Shown: piece by piece, positions 58,330 to 64,000 of the stretch
How the letters are laid out: every line of letters begins with the position of its first letter
Position numbering within the stretch: position 1 is the first letter of the stretch
Assembly: GCA_022376925.1 (NCBI GenBank)
Contig: JAIOJX010000005.1
Coordinates: forward strand, 160,967,501 to 161,031,500
Length of the DNA stretch: 64,000 nucleotides
Direction: 5' to 3'
Source of the DNA: Tragulus kanchil
Lineage: Eukaryota > Chordata > Mammalia > Artiodactyla > Tragulidae
The notes under the pieces: generated by a model
What the model saw: only the letters and a program-made list of their open reading frames with translations
What the model was told of the DNA's origin: nothing
Databases searched by the model: none
Position numbers and translations under genes: made by a program

Positions 58330-60455
58330 CTGTGCTGCTCTTCCTGGTGCGGGCCAGACATGGAGCATGCCCATCTGCCTCGGGAGTCGGGCTGTGGACT
58401 TCCCACAAGCCATGTAGCACTACTGGACCCTTCAGGCCCTCCGCTGCTTCCCTCCCACACCTCCTCACTGCCCCTCCTTGTCCCACGCCATGCTTGTCTG
58501 TTCTCACATGGAGCTCCCTGAGACGCTAGGCCAGGAACAGATCTGTCTGCAACAAGGGAGGAGAGAAGGATGACTCAGAAGAGTGCACCTTGGCTCAGGC
58601 AAATACACCTCCCCTTTATCCACAGAGGTGAGGGTGAGGATAGAGCATCACCTCATTACATCATTGGCATCAGGGTGCACCAAGCCGACATCTAGTCCAA
58701 GCCACCTGGCCTTTCTTCTCTGCCCTATCGCTACAGTTTGTGAACTCTTTTCTGCGTCTGTCGGGACAGGTACTAGGCTCACTTCTCTCTGGCTCTGGAT
58801 TAGCCGAGAACTTGGCACATAATAGGTGCTCATTAAATACCAGTTTCTTCTTCCGGTTTAGTCCTGACCTTGGCCTGGCCACTCCGGCTCTTCAGTCCTC
58901 CCCGAATGGGGCCCTTGGTCTCCGCCTCCCTCTCCTGGCTTTTGCTCGCACTCGCTGGACCTGATAAAAGCTCCGACATGATTTATCAAACACCTCTGTC
59001 CTCCAGCCCTGAGACCCTTGGGGATTTTGAAAGGAAACAGGCTCCATGTGCTTCCAATCGTGCTCCATTTAGCTCATCATGTTGCTGTTCGGTTGGGGCT
59101 GGGGGATGTGCGGACTCCCTGGAACTGGTTCGTGGCTCTGCTGAAAGATGTTTTTCTTAGAAGCAGGAAGTTACGTCCTGCCAAAAAGAAATGAAAATAA
59201 AGCCCCCGAGGGTTCACTTGGGGTTTGCTGGGAGCTGCGCTGAGCTGTTGCCGTGTGCTCGGCCCTGCTGGGGAGGAAGTGGGGATGCGGCCTCTGTCTG
59301 GAGCACCAAGGAAGCAGGATGGGCCCTAACGGAGCACTGCCTGGGGCAGAAGGAAGGCATACAGTCTCCTCTTGGTCCCTGGGTTCCATACTGTGCTGCT
59401 CTTCCTGGTGCGGGCCAGACATGGAGCATGCCCATCTGCCTCGGGAGTCGGGCTGTGGACTTCCCACAAGCCATGTAGCACTACTGGACCCTTCAGGCCC
59501 TCCGCTGCTGCCCTCCCACACCTCCTCACTGCCCCTCCTTGTCCCACGCCATGCTTGTCTGTTCTCACATGGAGCTCCCTGAGACGCTAGGCCAGGAACA
59601 GATCTGTCTGCAACAAGGGAGGAGAGAAGGATGACTCAGAAGAGTGCACCTTGGCTCAGGCAAATACACCTCCCCTTTATCCACAGAGGTGAGGGTGAGG
59701 ATAGAGCATCACCTCATTACATCATTGGCATCAGGGTGCACCAAGCCGACATCTAGTCCAAGCCACCTGGCCTTTCTTCTCTGCCCTATCGCTACAGTTT
59801 GTGAACTCTTTTCTGCGTCTGTCGGGACAGGTACTAGGCTCACTTCTCTCTGGCTCTGGATTAGCCGAGAACTTGGCACATAATAGGTGCTCATTAAATA
59901 CCAGTTTCTTCTTCCGGTTTAGTCCTGACCTTGGCCTGGCCACTCCGGCTCTTCAGTCCTCCCCGAATGGGGCCCTTGGTCTCCGCCTCCCTCTCCTGGC
60001 TTTTGCTCGCACTCGCTGGACCTGATAAAAGCTCCGACATGATTTATCAAACACCTCTGTCCTCCAGCCCTGAGACCCTTGGGGATTTTGAAAGGAAACA
60101 GGCTCCATGTGCTTCCAATCGTGCTCCATTTAGCTCATCATGTTGCTGTTCGGTTGGGGCTGGGGGATGTGCGGACTCCCTGGAACTGGTTCGTGGCTCT
60201 GCTGAAAGATGTTTTTCTTAGAAGCAGGAAGTTACGTCCTGCCAAAAAGAAATGAAAATAAAGCCCCCGAGGGTTCACTTGGGGTTTGCTGGGAGCTGCG
60301 CTGAGCTGTTGCCGTGTGCTCGGCCCTGCTGGGGAGGAAGTGGGGATGCGGCCTCTGTCTGGAGCACCAAGGAAGCAGGATGGGCCCTAACGGAGCACTG
60401 CCTGGGGCAGAAGGAAGGCATACAGTCTCCTCTTGGTCCCTGGGTTCCATACTGT
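58330..60455. repeat. Direct tandem duplication 18 of 18 (copies 58330-59394 and 59391-60455)
   Basis: The offset is 1061 throughout. The join shares 'ctgt' (59391-59394). One substitution was seen: 'ctgcttccctcccac' at 58442 versus 'ctgctgccctcccac' at 59504. Several GC-rich open frames (61-116 codons) are doubled as a result. Confidence 0.96.
58640..58845 (+). mobile_element. L2 LINE 3'-end remnant (second assembled copy 59701-59906)
   Basis: The L2 tail pattern is visible: 'ggcctttcttctctgccct', 'tcacttctctctggctctg' and 'gaacttggcacataatagg' with 'tgctcattaaata'. Old, non-coding. Confidence 0.6.
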
Positions 60456-60893
60456 CCCCCTCCTGCTCTCAAATCCACTGCATGGTCAGCATCCTTGGCT
60501 GCCCCATCCTGTTTCTCTGCACCTCCGTAGAGGCTGAGGGGCACAAGGGAAGTGCCCAGGCATACCTGGAAACCAAATCCTGTCTCTCATCTGATGATTG
60601 TACATCCTCAGACAAATGGCTTCCTTTCCTTGGGTGTCAGGTCAGAGCTTTAAACTCAGGTGTACTCTCTGCTCTGCCCCACACTTCCTGACCCCCTTCA
60701 TCCTTAGCTCCCTCACCTTCCCAACCATGTTCAGATACGGCCATTTATGCAGAGACACTCACTGGATGAGTGGGACTGAGCAAACAAACATCCCAGCAAG
60801 GGAGAGTTTCTTCCTCAGGCTGCTCAGACAGACCCAGGGCAAAAGCAGGGAAGACCCCCTCAGGAAAGGGCTGGGGGCAGCTATTGATTTGAA

Positions 60894-61413
60894 CAATGTC
60901 TCTGGAGTGTGCAATTCTATTTGGTAGCATTTTACCCACAGTAGAGCTTTTATCAAAATTGGAGTCCATCCTCTCAAACTCATCCACTGCTTAACCAATT
61001 AAATCTATGTCTTATTCTAAGTCTTTTGTTGTCATTTCAGTAATCTTCGTAGCATCTTTACCAGGAGCAGTTCTGTCCTAAGCAACCACGTTCCTTGTTC
61101 CCCTGTAAGAAGTAGCTCAATTAAAGTTTTACCATGAGACTGCAGCAATTCAGGCTCTACTTCGAATTTCAGTTCTCTTGCTGTGTCCACCATATCTGCA
61201 GTTACAGTAATGACATCAAAGACCACTGATCACAGATCACAATAATGAAAACGTGTGATATATTGATGCAATTACCAAACTGCGACACAGAGTCCCAAAA
61301 TGAGCAAAGGCTATTGGAATGGCACTGGAAGACTTGTTTGACGCAGAGTTGCTGCAAACCACGGCGTCTGTGAAGAGCCGTAAAGGGAAGCACAATTAAA
61401 ATGATGTATGATT
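60894..61413 (-). pseudogene. Tigger1-like DNA transposon fossil with transposase C-terminal remnant and internal deletion
   Basis: Reading the minus strand from 61413: the terminal part and 5' UTR of a Tigger1-like (pogo superfamily) element ('tctgtgtcgcagtttggta', then 'gatctgtgatcagtggtct') run to about 61225. They join abruptly to transposase C-terminal coding sequence: frame 61226-61032 holds ARELKFEVEP and LLQSHGKTL, and frame 60987-60894 holds FERMDSNFDKSSTVGKM. The DNA-binding and DDE catalytic regions are absent, and a frameshift separates the two frames. The element is dead: an internally deleted copy. Confidence 0.85.
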
Positions 61414-61584
61414 GTATTTTTGTGATTATTATGGTAAGTGATACCTGTTTTCCTTTATAGAATAACAAACATAAACTTCTATTTCTAAATTAACACACCA
61501 AATACAATATAATGCCATTTATCAGTCCTCAGAGAAGTAAAATACTGAGGTATGAATCTACCAAAATATGTACAGGAGTTTTAT

Positions 61585-61785
61585 GCTAAGTGCAAAAAGC
61601 ATTCAATGGAGGAAAGATAGCCTTTTCAATACAAGTACTACAGCAATTGGACATTCGCAGTCACCCCCCACAAGAAAAAGAAAAGAACTTCAACTTAAGT
61701 ATCACAACTCTACAAAAATTAAGTCAAATTTAAAATATATGATAAAGTTAAATGTTGAAAATAACAACAACAAAAAACATCCAAG
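61585..61785 (+). mobile_element. L1 LINE distal ORF2 fragment
   Basis: 'gcattcaatggaggaaaga', 'tagccttttcaatacaagt', 'cagcaattggacattcgca' and 'aactctacaaaaattaagt' with 'caaatttaaaatatatgat' correspond to the sense strand of L1 ORF2 near its 3' end. The frame survives only for short runs. Confidence 0.7.
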
Positions 61786-63299
61786 AAAACTTCCGGAGCT
61801 AGGGTTAGACGCACCCTTCCACCTAACCCCTGGACTACCCCATCCCCCATGCTTAGAACCCCACTGGGCACATTCCAGGACCCTAAACCTGGGGGCCATA
61901 GTGGTCAGTGAGAGTCTAGCTGCAGCTTCTCTTCAGATGCCCCAGTTCAATTTAGTCTTTTAAACGTATGCCTACAGTACGTGCTTTTAATAGGCCCTGG
62001 ATGACTGCAGGCCAGGTTAGAGAACATGCTCTGTACCCTGTCTGGCTGGGCCTGTTTTCTGCTGGGTCTCTGTGCCAGGGAAGCATATGCAGTTACTGAA
62101 AACCCATTCCTGTCCACAGTGAGAATCTGGATGCCGGAAATCAGCTCAAGAAATCCTCACAACATACAAACAGCATGGACGGTCCAGGACCCTGCCAGTC
62201 ATATGCCCACATGTTCTCCCAGGTCCCTGAGCATACCTGCTAGTGTCACCGCCGAGGGAGAGGATGGCCACCAGCTGTCCTATGCACTTCTGTACGCATG
62301 CCTCTGATCCTGGAAAGCCTCTTGGGTGTACCAACTCCACAGATGAGAGGTGATGGCAAAATCTTTCCTTTCCAAAGCATTCTAATGCTTTTGGGATCCT
62401 GGCTTCAAACAACAGCCCCTCACCAGCAACACCCTGAGCTGAGGGCATGGGGGCTCCTGGGGGCTGCCGGTGGATTGCCGACACGTGTGATGGCCCAGAA
62501 AACTGCTCTTTCCGTAACTCTCTTGGAGAGATGAGGAATACGTTGAGCCAAAGTCCTACTGACAGCAACTTAAGAAACTGTGGGATGAAGGATCCCGGAT
62601 GCTCTCTGATTCTGTTAGCAGGTATCAGCATATGATCTGTAGACAAACAGCCTCGTTAGAACTCAGACCTCTGCCAGAGAGCATCCTTCAGCAGCTGGGG
62701 CCCGGCAACCGCTCCAGCTGACACGAACCAGATTGCCCTGAAAATCTGAGGCATGGTGGGGGGCTTGCCAGCACCGGACCACACCCCCAGACCTAAATAA
62801 ATTGTGATTCACAGAAGTGCTTGGTCAAGGAGTGTCACCCTTCAGGTTTCCCCTGTGAAGGTGAGCTTTCTGATCCAGCTAAGCAGTTGGCAAATATGAA
62901 AATGTTTTGTAACGTGTGAGAATGTGCTTCGGAGGGAGGATGATGAAAAGCAGATGAAGGCAGGAGTTGCTGAAGGGTCTCCTCTGAGGAAGCATTCCAC
63001 TTGGGCAGAGGGGCCCACCAGGCTGGGGAGGGCTTTGTGTCTCCAGCACCAGCTCCAGTTTGGCCAGATGCAGAGGGAAATGTGCCTGTGTTCCCATGTT
63101 GGGGGAACATACCGAGGGAAGGACGGAGAGTTCCAGTGCTCGAGCTTGTTGCACACACCCCCGGACATCCCTGACTGCAGTGTGGGTGACCGCCAGCTCC
63201 TCCCTGGAACCATCTGTGGTCACAGATGGGCTCAACCCCACCCACAGGTTGGAAGACTCTGACTTTCACAGACGTGGAATAAAGACAGCTGGTCGCCGC
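61786..63299. other. Unassigned stretch
   Basis: Mixed-composition unique DNA. The minus frames of 166 (62146-62646) and 144 codons (62835-63269) have no recognised family and overlap frames of similar size on the other strand, as expected by chance in GC-rich DNA. Unannotated exons cannot be excluded. Confidence 0.35.
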
Positions 63300-63562
63300 C
63301 TGACACCTTATTCTTCTCCTAACAAGCTCTTGTTCACTTCACAATGCACTGCCCATGGACACCTCCTCCGGGAAGCCTTCCTTCCAATCAATTTAGGGGT
63401 TATCGCCCTACACGCATCACAGGGCATCAGAAAGGGTGGCTGAGGTGCTTCCTCTCTGACGAGGGGCTCCTTGCAGCTGTGTCAGCGTCAATTCTCTCTG
63501 TGTCCCCAAAGCCTACGTCTGGTTTGGGCACAAAGTAGGCACTAAATAAGCACCCATCTGAT
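63300..63562 (+). mobile_element. L2 LINE 3'-end remnant
   Basis: 'cctcctccgggaagccttc', 'gtcaattctctctgtgtcc', 'ccaaagcctacgtctggtt' and 'gggcacaaagtaggcacta' with 'aataagcacccat' form the familiar L2 3' tail (product 'gcacatagtaggcgctcaataa'). Confidence 0.65.
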
Positions 63563-63853
63563 CCATAAATAAACATTTTTGCCATGGTTTCCTACTTCAA
63601 AGTAATAGAGGCAATTCATAAGCTTGCTGCATAAAATGAAGTCTTCCTACTTCTAATATTAGCATTTTAAAATTGCTATGTTTGCCCTCCTCTCCCCTTT
63701 CTCAAGAAACTTCCTTCCTGCTGGGATTGGATTATCCGTCTTAAGAACCCAGGGAGGCTGGCCCAGCCCCAGGTCAGTCCAGCCACCTTCCTCCGCTCCG
63801 CCTATGTAATACTCCCCTGTGGGCACTGCTCTTACTACTCTTCTCCATTTCAG

Positions 63854-63925
63854 AAATCCTTGTCAGATGCAGAAACTCACGAGTCTGGTGATCAGGATGC
63901 ACAGAGCACTAGATCAGGGCAGAAG
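63854..63925 (+). CDS. Candidate 72-bp internal coding exon of an unidentified gene
   Basis: A pyrimidine-rich acceptor ('cttactactcttctcc' ending 'atttcag' at 63853) precedes 72 bases, followed by a strong donor, 'aag' then 'gtaaga', at 63926. The length is 24 codons exactly. Two frames are open through it; the first would begin KSLSDAETHESG and is polar and acidic, as in disordered linker segments. A possible branch point 'cttac' lies about 22 bases before the acceptor. I do not recognise the gene. No other exon of it was found upstream, so the rest of the window would be intron. Chance occurrence of such a pair is possible. Confidence 0.35.
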
Positions 63926-64000
63926 GTAAGAAGGGAGTTTTCTCATATGCTCAGTACTAATAGATCCATGTTTGGTGGATCTGGACCCCTCGTATTCAAT

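Noticed and set aside
3941..60455. Satellite DNA or a segmental-duplication cluster
   Set aside because: The 18 duplicated sequences are unrelated to each other, each occurs only twice (short blocks three times), and there is no shared unit as in a satellite.

Overview
This window is mammalian nuclear DNA, and the repeats point to a ruminant artiodactyl. It holds several tRNA-Glu-derived SINEs of the CHR type (shared by cetaceans, hippos and ruminants; ends 'gggcttccctgg', internal Pol III B box, 'gatggatgaaaata' tail). It also holds one Bov-A type SINE unit near 2930-3050, a family known only from ruminants, plus artiodactyl-type L1 3' ends and old mammal-wide repeats (MIR, L2, MLT1/MaLR LTRs, a Tigger1 DNA transposon fossil). 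No prokaryotic or viral gene system is present. All long open frames are short (180 codons at most), fall in repeats or non-coding DNA, and match no protein family I recognise. The only gene-like signal is a candidate 72-bp internal exon at the right edge (63854-63925), with good splice sites on both sides.

The dominant and most unusual feature is a series of 18 direct, nearly adjacent tandem duplications. Each is of a different sequence, yet all have an offset between about 1.04 and 1.19 kb (junctions near 5129, 7515, 10414, 15620, 18818, 25126, 27112, 28943, 35190, 37840, 40612, 42656, 45604, 47480, 49994, 51873, 54250 and 59393). They account for roughly 19.8 kb, so the non-redundant locus is nearer 44 kb. 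Differences between copies are mainly small indels in homopolymers and mismatches close to the junctions. In five places neighbouring duplications overlap, so a short segment appears three times. The simplest explanation is that neighbouring contigs sharing about 1.1 kb of end overlap were laid end to end, or gap-closed on a few bases, without being merged. I cannot exclude real microhomology-type tandem duplication from one sequence, and this is the observation most worth testing against raw reads.

Layout. 1-3940: old repeats (MLT1, a CHR SINE, Bov-A, MLT1). 3941-11496: three duplications carrying an L1M 3' end, a MIR and unclassified AT-rich DNA. 11497-14549: quiet DNA with a possible conserved element, a CHR SINE with target-site duplication followed by a perfect 60-bp tandem repeat, a reversed CHR SINE and an L2. 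14550-19950: two duplications. 19951-24026: GC-richer unique DNA with MIR and MLT1. 24027-30067: three chained duplications over a nested repeat block (LTR, L1, SINE). 30068-34112: a 79-bp minisatellite and two reversed SINEs. 34113-43735: four duplications. 43736-52942: an L1 3' end and four chained duplications, ending in an MLT1 LTR. 53213-55288: one AT-rich duplication. 55589-56330: two stacked L1 3' ends. 58330-60455: the last duplication. 60894-61413: the Tigger1 fossil. The rest is L1 and L2 remnants and the candidate exon. No regulatory or RNA gene can be supported beyond the decayed Pol III promoters inside the SINEs.
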